DNA from: Hyaloraphidium curvatum
Lineage: Eukaryota > Monoblepharomycota > Hyaloraphidiomycetes > Hyaloraphidiales > Hyaloraphidiaceae
Length of the DNA: 64,000 bases
Assembly (NCBI GenBank): GCA_025558095.1
Contig: JAIVFI010000027.1
Coordinates: forward strand, 186,001 to 250,000
Direction: 5' to 3'
The translations under genes and the position numbers were made by a program. Below the pieces are notes generated by a model. That model saw only the letters and a program-made list of their open reading frames with translations. It did not search any database and was not told where the DNA came from. Positions 41,506-51,290 of this stretch are shown here, one piece after another. The first letter of the stretch is position 1. Every line of letters starts with the position of its first letter.

Positions 41506-41711
41506 GGTCCGCCGGCGGGACCCTCGAAGCGTCGAACGCGGCCGGAGCGCTGATCTCTGTCACTCGTTCAAAGTTTGTCGGCGCATCGTCGCCCACCGCA
41601 CACGAGTCTCTGCCGCCGTCCGACGTCGCCCGGCGCGGCTTCGAGCTCTTCAGGCCACCTCTCCTAAACCGCGCCCTTCGGCCCCGCCGCCGGCCCGGGC
41701 CCCGCGCCGCG

Positions 41712-42733
41712 ATGGCCGACATCGACCTCTCCCAGACGACGCCCTTTGCGTCCAAATCGTCCGATGCGCCGCCCGGCATGGTCTGCGACGGCGACGTGTG
41801 CTACTTTCCCGATGAGGCGCCGCAGGCGGACGACGACGACGGCCCGCCGCCGCTGCTGAACCCGTCGGGCGAGGCCGTGCCGGTGCCGGAAAAGGTGCCG
41901 GTCAAGGTCCGCGAGTTCCCCCTGCCTGGCCTCTTGGCCAAGGTCACGGACCTGGTGGATAGCGATGGGAAGCCGGTGCCCAAGGACGTCTTGCTGTCCC
42001 TGCCGGACAAGGTCATCGGGTGGGCGCTGCACGCAGGCGGAAGACCGTTCCTCGATCTGACCGTGTTCCTTGGGGACCGGTATGGGACAGCCTCTACTTT
42101 TCCGCCGCATGGTGCCCGCCGTGCAAGCAGTTTTCTCCCCGTGGGTACCTGAAGGCCGCCTCCGTGCCCCGATCGGGTGCTGAACACCCCGCACGTGCAG
42201 ACCTCGCCGAGTTCGTCAAGTCCAACTCGTCCAGCTTTGCCATCATCTACGTCTCTGCGGACCGGTCGCAGGCCGAGTACCTCAAGAACCTCCAGGGCAA
42301 GCCCTTCTTCGCCGTGCCCTTTGGCGCCGAATCGGTCCGCCAGGCGCTCTCGTCGCAGCTCGGCGTGAGCACCATCCCCACCCTCGTCATCCTCAAGCCC
42401 GAGACGTGCGAGGTCGTCTCGAAAGCGGGCCGGATGGCCGTCATGAACCACCTCCAGGGGGACGAGAACCCCGTCGCGGGCTGGCGCGAGGGCCGGTGCA
42501 AGGCGCAGGAGGCCGGCGGCGAGGGCGGAATCGCGAGCGTGCTGTGGAACTCGATCCGGGGCGTGCTGCCCTACCTGATCATGTGGTTTGTGTGGGCCAT
42601 GTGGGTCAAACCGTACCTGGGCCTGCAGCCGGGCGTGGGCAAGGCGGAGAAGAAGGCGGCGCGGGTCGTGGCCAAGACGGCGGGGCTGGACCTGGGGGAG
42701 GACGAGGAGGAGGAGGAGGAGGAGGATGATTGA
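41712..42733 (+). CDS. Membrane-anchored thioredoxin/nucleoredoxin-like protein
   Basis: Exons 41712-42019, 42091-42140 and 42201-42733 encode 296 aa. The 71-nt and 60-nt introns are essential: joining them gives KVIGLYFSAAWCPPCKQFSP followed by HLAEFVKSN, a textbook nucleoredoxin/tryparedoxin active site (WCPPC). Then come FAIIYVSADRS, FFAVPFG, and the cis-proline motif STIPTLVIL. After the thioredoxin domain there is one membrane helix (PYLIMWFVWAMWV) and a C-terminal tail ending in an acidic run coded by a GAG repeat at about 42697-42727. A proline-rich leader precedes the domain. It probably acts as a tail-region-anchored disulfide reductase facing the cytosol; location is inferred. Confidence 0.87.
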
Positions 42734-42976
42734 TTGAATGGGGGGTTGGGGGGGAGGATGCTTTCGGCGCGAAGGCTGGAAGGGTACGCTGCGTTGTTTG
42801 CTCGACAGAATGGAACGGTGGTCGCCTGCGAGGGGATTTCGCGATGGATTGGAGCGTCCGGGTGCGTGACGGTGGTGTGGAGGGGCAGGAGGGGGTGAGG
42901 GGAGGAGAGGTACAACACGTGGATCGCTTTGGTGGGCGATCATGGAACCATTCTATGCTCTCTACATCTCGGATAC

Positions 42977-44744
42977 TTAAGTCATCTTAGCGTTGATGTG
43001 CAGGTATACCTGCGCAGCGGTGTTGAGCATGCTGTCCGAGCTCCGACGCGGGCGTTTGGCCTCCGGGGTCGCGGCGGCGCCTCCGTCATCATCCTGCTCC
43101 CGAACCCGCTTCTTCGGACGACGGCGTTTGGCCTCCGGGGCCGCGGCCGCGCCGCCCTCGTCATTCCGCCCCCGAATCCGCTTCCTCGGACGAGGGTGGT
43201 TGGTCTCCGGGGCCGTGACCGCGACGCCCTGAGTATCCCCATCCCGAACCCGCTTCGTCGCACCGGCCTCCTTCGCAGCCAGCTGGATGCTCTCGACATT
43301 CATGGCTTTGATCGACTTGTCCGCCCGAGCAAGGCGCGCGAGAAACACCTGCGCCCGGAAGCGCTCGGCCGGAGGCAAGCGGAGCACGGATGCCGACAGA
43401 TCCGAGGCGTTGGGCGTCTCTCTTCCTTCGATGGTGTCGGCCACAGCGAGCTTCAAGTCCGCCGGCGTCCAGGAGCGGCTAGTGGCGGTGGTGCGGCCGA
43501 CCGTTTCGTAGAACAGCTTGTGCTTCTCGAGTCGCTTGCCGGCGAGTGAGTCCGGGTGGTGTTTCGGCGGGACTGGTCTCATGCATATGCCGGAATTGTG
43601 GAGCGCTTCCTTCAGGCGCTGCTTTCCCACGGCGATGATCTGATCGTACACTCCAAAAACCGAGGTCGGAAATGTTGACAGATCGAGGCGGCTTCGAGAG
43701 GGCTTGCGCTTGCCGGAGCCGTCTGGGCAACCGTGATGATGCTCGATTCCGATCATCAGCCCTCCCCCAGCCTTGTTGGCGTCGCCAAAGAATCGGCGCA
43801 GGAGGCCCAACCGATCGAGGAAGAAGAGGTGCTGGCCTTGGCCAAGTGAAGATGAAACTCCCGTACGCCGATTCTCCAGTATCGCGCATTCATCACCCTT
43901 CAACTCGCAGGTGAGGTACACTGTGCAAGGCCACTCCTTCGCGAGCACGGGGTGCTCGGCACAGAGTTGGGAGGGGGTGCGGAGGAGGTGGTCGATGTCG
44001 TGGTTGTCCGCGGGATCGTGGGCGGCTCGCGACTCCGTCCGCATGGTGATGCTCTTCTGAGTGTTCACTGAAAGCAGAAACTTCAGCTGTTAAAATTTCG
44101 GCGAGGCCAGATAGACCCACAATGATGCGAGTTCTTGATGCCTGATGCCGTCACCCACGACACTTTTTCTTGCTGTCCCGTGCGCGGATTGAACACATCG
44201 ACTTTCCTCTTGACCTGGAAGCGTCGCGCAGATGAGCTACGATGGAGAGGAGGAGTCCTCCCACTCTGTGATCTCACCTCGTCACGCTGACGATCTGCAC
44301 TCCCCGGCGCAAGATTGCTTGCCAAACCTGCCGCTTGCGAATGCGTCAGGGTAAGCTTGCCGTCGGGCGAAGTGGCGACGATGGAGTTGGCCTGGAAGGG
44401 GTGGAGGATCGTGTCAGGACGCGATCACCGTCAAGGCTCGCAACGAAGCTCACGATCCGCGACTGGGCTTCGGAAAGCACCTCTCGGAGCACAATTCCGT
44501 GGCCGTTGAGCTTCCTTCCGAACTCTGCGGTCCCCATGCGGTCCGACATCTCGAGGAGGACGGGATGAAGCTTCCCGTACTCGAACCTGTTTGACTTTGG
44601 CGATTGATACGTGCGCTGGAGCTCTCGCAGGGCTTCCGCGGTCATGGCGGGCTCGGACGCTCTTCCCGTCGAGCCATCCTCGCCATCACTAGATTCAACA
44701 GGAGGCAGGGTATCCGGTGCCGCGTCAGGCCCGATGCCGCACAT
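42977..44744 (-). CDS. Unknown nuclear-type protein with C-terminal basic repeats
   Basis: Exons 44744-44454, 44391-44155 and 44086-42977 give 545 aa. Introns are 62 nt (gtgagc to ttccag, branch cctgac) and 68 nt (gtgacg to aacag); both junctions are phase 0. No domain was recognised. Readable parts include SNRFEYGKLHPVLLEMSDRM, EWPCTVYLTCELKGDE and GLMIGIEHHHGC. The C-terminus carries three tandem units of about 24 residues, each with a KR.R core, acidic and glycine residues, then AP(E)AKR.R; these resemble nuclear localisation signals and suggest nucleic-acid or nuclear binding. The last residues return to normal composition. Function unknown. Confidence 0.6.
43040..43256. repeat. Three tandem 72-bp coding repeats
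   Basis: Three imperfect copies of a 72-bp unit encode the C-terminal basic repeats of the unknown 545-aa protein. On the plus strand each copy contains a form of gcgtttggcctccggggccg. The copies differ at several positions, so the array is not freshly made. Confidence 0.75.
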
Positions 44745-46075
44745 GGCTTCGAGTGTCGATCACGAGAGGCGCCTCGAAACGAAGCGGTCGAAACCCCTAT
44801 GACACAGCAAGGGAAGTCATCAGCGTCGTCATGAGGCATATCCGGCGCTCGATGCGCACCTTGAGCAGAGCCAACGGGAAGTCAAAACGCGACCTGGGCG
44901 GGGACAGCCAGGGGCTGTAAGTGAGGGAGGAAGCCCCCGTCCCGACGCGGTTCGAGGATTGATGGTTTCAGGACGACCGCGTGTAGAGGTTCTTTCCGGT
45001 GAATGAATAAGCCGGACGTCAACTGCCCCTCGGAAGAAAAGCGTGTTTTCGGCGCGTCGGAGCAAGCGTCTCGCCAAACAACACGCTCCAGGAGGCGCAC
45101 CCCGGAAATGCCGCCGAACAAGCCTAGTGCTCTGGGGCTCAAAAGCCAAGGCGCCTAGCGTCTTTGCCCGACCATGCCGGGCCGCCTTCGCGTCGCGAGC
45201 GGTCGCGACGGGAGGCCGAAGTCGGCGACCAGCGGGCGCCCATCGTCGCGTAGAACGGGCTCGGTTGGCCCCGGCGAACACCGAAACCCGCGGAGCTTGT
45301 CGGTTCCGCGGGGCTCATGAGGTCCGTCGGGGTCACTGAGGTTCCTTTGGGTGTTCCGAACCGGTGACTGTGCCAGGGAGCCGCGATCTCGAAGGCGCGG
45401 AAAACTTCGGCCTGCGGGGGTTTTTGGACCGCGAAACACGTCTGCAAAGCTATGAGTGCCATTGCTGCTTGGAGGAAAGCTCATTGGGACTTTATGACGC
45501 GTGTGGCCGCTCTGGTTTCGCCGAACTGGTTGACATGTCGCCGACGACCAGTCCGGCGTCAAAGACGACGGAAAAGCTCCTCAAGAAAGCTCGTTGGATG
45601 CTTTAGCAAGACGTCTTCATTGGATTGCTCTCGGTTTCGCAGTGCGCGTGGCGGCATTGGGGACTTCCGATGCTGCTCCGAGTTCTGCGTCGCCGAAACG
45701 ACTTGGAGGTGTTCGAGAGCAATTGCATCGCCTCATCAGAGGGGATCATCCTTGAAGGATCGCGTCGGGTAGCGCTCCCTGCCACGACCTTCGGCGGCGT
45801 GTTTGCCGAGCCCGACACCCCGATCGAGGCCCGCGAGACTATCCCCAGTGATCATGAACCGAGAACGACGACATTGTAGCTCGCTCTAGCGAGTGCAAGT
45901 TGTCTGCGCCCCATTCCGGTCTCAGGTGCAGAAAAGATGAGCGCTGGTGGAGGTGGGGCTCGTTCCCCGGGCCGTCGATGGTCGGCGTGCCATGCGCCCA
46001 GCAGCTTCGCACACGACTTTAGGGCAACCCTCGGACCTGTACCAGGCAAAACGGAGAGTGCCTGTCGTTGCCAGT
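44745..46075. other. Intergenic, no supported gene
   Basis: About 1.3 kb. Several frames of 80-150 codons exist on both strands (for example plus 45625-45879, which contains an EGIILEGSRRVALPATTFGG stretch), but none has a recognisable domain, and no splice chain with consistent phase was found. A short-intron gene could be hidden here; RNA data would be needed to say. Confidence 0.45.
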
Positions 46076-46155
46076 GCTGGAGGTGGGGCTCGAACCCACG
46101 CGCCTTTCGGCAGGAGGACTTAAATCTCCCGAATTGACCACTCTTCCACTCCAGC
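46076..46155 (-). tRNA. tRNA-Leu(UAA)
   Basis: The minus strand folds as an 80-nt class II tRNA. The acceptor stem is GCTGGAG with CTCCAGC. A D-arm (GAA..TTC with GG in the loop) follows. The anticodon loop is TTTAAGT, giving anticodon TAA at 46122-46120. Then come a variable arm with GCC/GGC stem and a T-arm GTGGG-TTCGAGC-CCCAC. The closing pair of the anticodon stem is an A-C mismatch. There is no intron. The leucine identity fits the long variable arm. Its UUA codon should be rare in this GC-rich genome. Confidence 0.88.
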
Positions 46156-46612
46156 AGACTTCCAATCCCTTGCGAGTGCGCGTTGTCAAGTGGGGATCGC
46201 CCACGAAATCCGGGGAATCGGTCACCTTGAAGTGCGCTCGGTACTCGAATACGGCCCCTATGTCGTTATCAGAGCTCGCTAGAAGCATGCAGATGTACTG
46301 TTGAATTGCCCACCTTCCCCTCCGATGGAGGAGGACACCCACCCAAGAGCCTGGAGCCCCTCCCAAACCCGTCCTCTTCCGACCCGGACCTCTCGCAACA
46401 CCCCATCCTTCCATCCAACGTAGCTCCATGCCATTAGCCGACAACACGTGCACCATTGCCACAAACACGACCGCCGGGTATCCGATCCGGTCATCCGATC
46501 CGGGTATCTCCAAGCCCTGCCCTCCGCCTGCCCTCGGCCCTCCCTCGCCTCCTCCTCCGTTCTCCCTCGGTCCCTCCGTCCCTCGTCTGCCAACCCACCC
46601 CATGCCACCCCG
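46156..46612. other. Intergenic, no gene seen
   Basis: Between the tRNA 5' end and the TRAPPC3 stop codon. It holds the tRNA upstream region and the TRAPPC3 3' UTR; only incoherent short frames are present. Confidence 0.55.
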
Positions 46613-47403
46613 CTAGTCATCTCCGGCAGGAACCTGCGGAGGGCGCGCCTCGAAATCAGCCGAGGCATTTCGCTCTCCCTCGCCGCCATTGCCCACCTCC
46701 TCCTCCAGTACCCTGACGAGCTTGACCCTCATCTCGGTCGTGTCGTCGCCCCGCAGCGTGTCCGAGACAAAGTTGCACTCGACCTGCAGCTGGACCATCT
46801 CGCAGGCCCCGCGCACGACCCCGCACAGCAGGTTCGAGTACCACAGCCCCTCCTTGACCGCGTCCTCGGGCAGCTCCACGAACTCGGCCAGCGGATTGGA
46901 CGTCCCCGTCGCGGGATCGTCCAGCAGGATGGAAAACTCCTTCATGTCGGCCGACCAGTTGGCGACCGGGGGCGAGATGCCGAGGAAGAGCTTGAACCCC
47001 ATCTGCGGCCACCCGGTCCTTCAGCGGTCCGCACACCCTCCCGCACGCCACCCATCGTTACCTTGGCGATGACCTCGGCGGTCTCGCGCAGGTCCGCGCA
47101 GCGCCCGAGGTTCGTCCGCGCGAGAAAGTCCTCGATGAGCCGCGTCCCGATGTTGTACCCCATCTTTTCCAGCTGCTTGTTGACCTCGCCGTATTCTTCG
47201 TAGTCCCGCATCAGTTGCACGACGACGGAGCCGTACGTGAGCGTAAAGAGCTCCGCGTTCTGGGCCCCGGCGGCGGCGGCGTGCGGACTACGCGTCAGAC
47301 CGGCGCTCGGGAAGCGGAACACGCCGCAGCTCACGATCTTCTCGACCTTTGTCTTCCAAAGATCGTCTGCCTGGCGCTGGAATGATTGCTTGCTGGCCGC
47401 CAT
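46613..47403 (-). CDS. BET3: TRAPP complex subunit 3 (Bet3)
   Basis: Exons 47403-47335, 47259-47062 and 47002-46613 encode 218 aa. Introns are 75 nt (stop-free multiple of three) and 59 nt. After splicing, the family core is continuous: [78 protein letters not shown] and [20 protein letters not shown]. Bet3/TRAPPC3 is the central dimerising subunit of the TRAPP tether and Rab1/Ypt1 exchange factor acting between ER and Golgi. The palmitoylated cysteine of mammalian TRAPPC3 corresponds to the region of GRCADL, which is conserved here. The C-terminal tail after [11 protein letters not shown] is longer than usual. Confidence 0.93.
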
Positions 47404-47587
47404 ATCGTTGAGGGCCGAGCGACGACAACGTTGACCGATCGCGCGACGGTCCGCGCGATCACGGCGTGAACCCGGCCGGAGTTGCGGTTGTACTCCTTCC
47501 GGGTCCCTGCAGACGGTGTAGATTCCCTCGAACACGGACGAGGAGGATTCCTGTGGCCAGTTCCGGCCCGAGAACCGCGGCGGACGG

Positions 47588-48052
47588 ATGTCGGAGCGGA
47601 GCCTCATCAAGTTTGTCTTGAAGGACCAGTTCGATGCCACCCACGCGAGGGAGGACTACCTCGGCAGCGTTCTGATCGTTCTCGGAGGGGATCGGGAGGG
47701 CTCCAAGCACACGGCAGTGATAGCGAGGGCGATTCTTGCGGAACTGGACAAGAATCCGGACGCGGCCGCGCTGAAGGACAAGCTGAAGTGGCTCCCCGTG
47801 GCGGACCTCCGCATCGTCCCGAGCCTTCTTCGCTGGGCCGTCAAGGCCTTTTTGCCCTCGAATCCGGCCGAGAAAGTCGCCTTGGACTGGTCGGGCGTCT
47901 TCCACGCGGCCTACCAGTGGAAGGACTCGCTGGCGAACGCCATGATCTTTGGCAAGGACGGTCGCCTGCTATACAGCAACGCCTTGGCGGAGCTGAGCGA
48001 CGAAGAGCGGGACAAGATGGTCGCGATCATCGTCGAGGCACTTAGAGCTTGA
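47588..48052 (+). CDS. Small redoxin-like protein lacking cysteines
   Basis: A 154-aa single-exon protein. Its order of elements is that of a thioredoxin/redoxin fold: IKFVLKDQFDATHAREDYLG, SVLIVLGGDREGSKHTAVIA, LPVADLRIVPS, VALDWSGVFHAAYQWKDS and NAMIFGKDGRLLYSNALAEL, then a final helix. It resembles YtfJ-like and other AhpC/TSA-related proteins, but contains no cysteine at all, so it cannot be a thiol peroxidase or disulfide reductase. It may be a binding or scaffold derivative. It starts 184 bp from the divergent TRAPPC3 gene. Confidence 0.55.
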   Translation: MSERSLIKFVLKDQFDATHAREDYLGSVLIVLGGDREGSKHTAVIARAILAELDKNPDAAALKDKLKWLPVADLRIVPSLLRWAVKAFLPSNPAEKVALDWSGVFHAAYQWKDSLANAMIFGKDGRLLYSNALAELSDEERDKMVAIIVEALRA

Positions 48053-48539
48053 CTCGTCGCGCAACCAGCTCGGACGAGGCTCGCGTACATCTTCATTGAT
48101 TATGTACATCTAGAAGGGTGCGTTGCCAGTCATTTTTCACTTGCCCTGGACGGGGTGTGGGGAGATTCAGCTCGTCCGACATGCCTTGCCCCCCAGGGAT
48201 CGTCCGGCACCCGCCCTCAGTCAGTTGAGAAGACCGGAGGGCCCCAAGCCGTGCCCTCCACACCGGCTTGCCGCCCGCGTCACTGCCAGACGACTGCTCT
48301 CTATCCTCCGGCTCGATGGCAGGTGCGTTTCGGCCAGAACCCCCGGCGCCGGGGCCAGTAGAGGGTGACCGAGGTCGCGGCGGGAACCGGCTTCGCACCG
48401 CCCAAACGGCGCCGAACCACCGTCTGCGGCCGCAAGCCGGCTCTTTGGATTAAGCGTCAGAGGAAAGCGGCGTCGGGTTCATTGTTGGCGGTCGTCGTGT
48501 TCTGCGGGACTGCGGAGGCGAACCGGGCCAGACACGGCG
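48053..48539. other. Intergenic, no gene seen
   Basis: About 490 bp between two plus-strand genes with no convincing frame. It carries the redoxin-like 3' UTR and the probable promoter of the RING gene. Confidence 0.5.
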
Positions 48540-50141
48540 ATGCCGCTTTCCTCCGACACGCCAGCCAAAGACCCGCTGCTTTGGTCGGGCACTCGGTGCT
48601 CGTTTGATCTGCGCGTGAGCCACCCTGACGGACCATTTTCTCCCCCAGAAGATGCGGCGGAGTTGGTTCCTCCCGGCGCTCCCCAGGATCCGGCGTGGGC
48701 AGCAGGCGCAGGAGATCTGCCCAACCTCGGCGCTCAAGGGCTTCCCGAGGGACCAGACGGTGCGCCCGGAGCGACGGGGATTGCGGGGAAAGGGAAACGC
48801 AGGGTTGTCGACCCCGAGGCTTCGGATGTGCGACCTGGGGCCGTGGGTGCCAGCCTCTTGCCTCGCCTTCCAAGTTCTCATCCCTTCGCTTCTCTTGCTT
48901 CATAATGGCCGTTGCAGTCGCCGAAGAGGGTTCGTTCGGCTTCGCCTTTGCCGCGGGACCTTTCGGAAGACGTGCAGATCCCGCCGAATGCCGGACCGCT
49001 GCTGGACGTCTCGGGTGCTGCTTCCGCTGCTTCGGACGAGAGCCACGTGAATGACTTGACCGGTTCGACGCCGGATCGGCCAGTTCGAGGCAAGCAAACC
49101 CGCCGCAGCGAAAGGCGCAAGGGTCGTGGTCTTGCAACCCATGCTGGTCCTGCGTCACTGGATCTGACGGGTGATTCGAACGCGGCCAGCTCGAGTGGAC
49201 CAGCGGTCGAAGAGGATTTGCCGCTGGCGACCCGTCGATCGAGACAGCCGGCTGCCCGGATCCGCATTCGACCACCCGCGGCCTCCGCCGCTTCCTCGGC
49301 ACTTCCGCAGCATGCCGGTGGCCCGGAGGCCGGAGCAGCGGCAGCGCAATTGCCTCCACCGGCACCGGGAAGTCGAAGGCAGGAGCCTGCGGGCCAGGTG
49401 GTCGTTGATCTCGACTCGGACGTCGAAGAGCAGGGAGGCGGACTTCCGGAACCGGGGCACCGCTCGGCGAGCGTGGGCCAGCGCCAAGACTTGTCGAGAC
49501 GGCAGCAAGTACGGCCGCAGATCGGGACTGTGGACCTCACTGCGATCGAGAGCGACGAGGAATCCGACGGAGGAACCGGGGGCGGGCAGGGACCAAACAC
49601 CATGATGCAGGATACCCGGAACGCGACCCTGGACCGCATAGCCAGCACGTTCACGAGCATCTTGTCCAACGTGTTGGGAGGCAATCGGCGTGCGGCAAGC
49701 GTGCTGCCCGGAACCAACGTCGGAAACGGCGGCAACCAGGTGGTCGTGATCGACGACAACGAAGATGACGAGATCGAGATCACCTCGATCCGGATCGCGC
49801 AGCCCCGCTCGAGGCCTGCGGCCAGGCTACCGCCGGTCGCGGCGCCAGCGCCGGCACGGACGGCATCCGTACCCCCTCCCCGAGTCTCGGAGAACTTGCT
49901 CGCACAGATACAGGCCCTCGCTGCCGAGGAAAAGGCGGCAAACAGGGTCGAGCTGCGTTGCGCGATCTGCCTGTCGCTGCCCAGCGAGGGGACGCAGCTC
50001 TCGTCGACCGTGTGCGGACACATCTTCTGCGAGGATTGCATCAAGGGAGCGCTCACGGCCAAGGGGGCAGCCGGGAAGAAGTGTCCGGTCTGCCGGAAGA
50101 GCATCGCAGCGAAGAACGCGGTACACCGTCTCTACTTGTAG
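48540..50141 (+). CDS. RING E3 ligase with SUMO-interacting motifs (RNF4/Slx8-like STUbL)
   Basis: The certain part is 48918-50141. It has no early ATG, so an upstream exon is required; ATG 48540 to 48842 joined by a 75-nt intron (gtgggt to gttgcag) fits phase and gives 508 aa. The C-terminus is a C3HC4 RING: CAICLSLPSEGTQLSSTVCG, HIFCEDCIKG, CPVCRKS, ending NAVHRLYL, as in RNF4 and Slx8, whose RING also sits at the extreme C-terminus. At least three SUMO-interacting motifs with acidic flanks precede it: VVVDLDSDVEE, TVDLTAIESDEES and VVVIDDNEDDE, with weaker DLTGD sites. STUbLs ubiquitinate poly-SUMOylated nuclear proteins in DNA repair. Exon 1 is tentative. Confidence 0.8.
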
Positions 50142-50317
50142 GCTGACGTCATTACATTTCTGAGCGTGCTTTGCCATTTTCCAGGATGCCTTCTTGTCCA
50201 GGTCTTGCAGTTCAAGTATTCAGGCAACGAGAAAGACAATGCGATTATCGCCAAAGATGGTACATCCGGGTATGACAGTCAAGGCCACGTATCAAAGGTT
50301 TCAAACGCAAAACATCC

Positions 50318-51064
50318 TCAGCCACTGGGCGAAGGAAGCCGGACTCCCTGTTCCCCTTCCACCTCAACATCGTGTGCTCCCTTCAGCGCCCCGTGCTCAT
50401 GCTTTCCGTCTAGTTCTCCGGCAGATGATCGAATTCGAACCATCTTGATCCGATTGATTTGGTTCGGGTCACCCTCCCACGTCCGCACGAAGGCCAAGTT
50501 CTTCACGTCGGTGAAATCGGGCACCTCTGGAGGCAACGAGTGAGACAGCCGTCGAGCTGGTGAGGAATGCAAGACTCGCACCGACTCCAACGTTGTACTC
50601 GTCCAGCTCCGATTGTCTGAGTGCCTCCAAGTTCGCGAGCTTCGACGGTTTCGGGCGCCCTTTCCGGAGCTGCTTCGTCAAGGCCTCAATCTGATCATCG
50701 TTCCTGGCTATGTACCTGGATGAAATGCGACGTTAGCAAGTCCCGGGGATCGCCTCGCCGAACGAACATTGCAATCAGCTCGTGGAGGTCTCCCCTGGAC
50801 GCAACCGCAACCTCGTCCGGCAACGCAAACTTGAACCAAACCAGGCGCTCGGCAGCCTTGCTGCGCTGCTTGCTGGCCATTGCTGCCTGCTTGGCTATCT
50901 TCTCCGTGCGCAGGGTAGCCCTTGCCAGCTGCGTTGCTTTCCGGGAATACGGGTGGGCCTGCTCGGGATTCTTGACATTCTTGGGGTTCTTGATGGCATT
51001 GTTGGGCTGCAACAAGGTGCCTCGTCAGGATACAGGGCCCATGGAGCCACAGAGCACGCACCAT
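50318..51064 (-). CDS. TMA16: Translation machinery-associated protein 16
   Basis: Exons 51064-51062, 51006-50768, 50715-50582 and 50526-50318 encode 194 aa. The first coding exon is just the ATG, followed at once by a gtgcgt donor. Introns are 55, 52 and 55 nt. The spliced protein shows the Tma16 signature: AHPYSRKATQLARATLRTEK, ERLVWFKFAL, LHELIAMYIARNDDQIEALT, KQLRKGRPKPSK, LDEYNVGVEVPDFTDVKNLA and FVRTWEGDPNQINRIKMVRI. Tma16 is an abundant nuclear factor that binds late pre-60S ribosomal particles. The length is normal for the family. It is divergent from the mannosyltransferase gene, with 226 bp between starts. Confidence 0.93.
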
Positions 51065-51290
51065 CTTGGGAACCAGCTGTTAGTGATTATTTGTTTGGAC
51101 CCGCGCCGCTCCCGCCACGTTCGCGCGTTGTCGCCGCCTTCTTGCCCGGTTCAAACCTGGCAGAAGCCGACACCTGCCACGGCCCCCTACGGCATGATTA
51201 GCATTTAATTGGACGCCTTGCCGCGAGGAACGCTCCCTTTTGGGGCACCAACCCAGACGTGCCCAACTCCGCCGAGCGCGGTCGCCCGAA

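Noticed and set aside
45452-45879. Two overlapping plus-strand frames in the 44.7-46.1 kb gap
   Set aside because: No start context, domain or phase-consistent splice; treated as non-coding.
45947-45961. 14-nt match to the tRNA-Leu T-arm (ggaggtggggctcg)
   Set aside because: Too short, and no cloverleaf can be drawn around it; likely chance or a tiny fragment.
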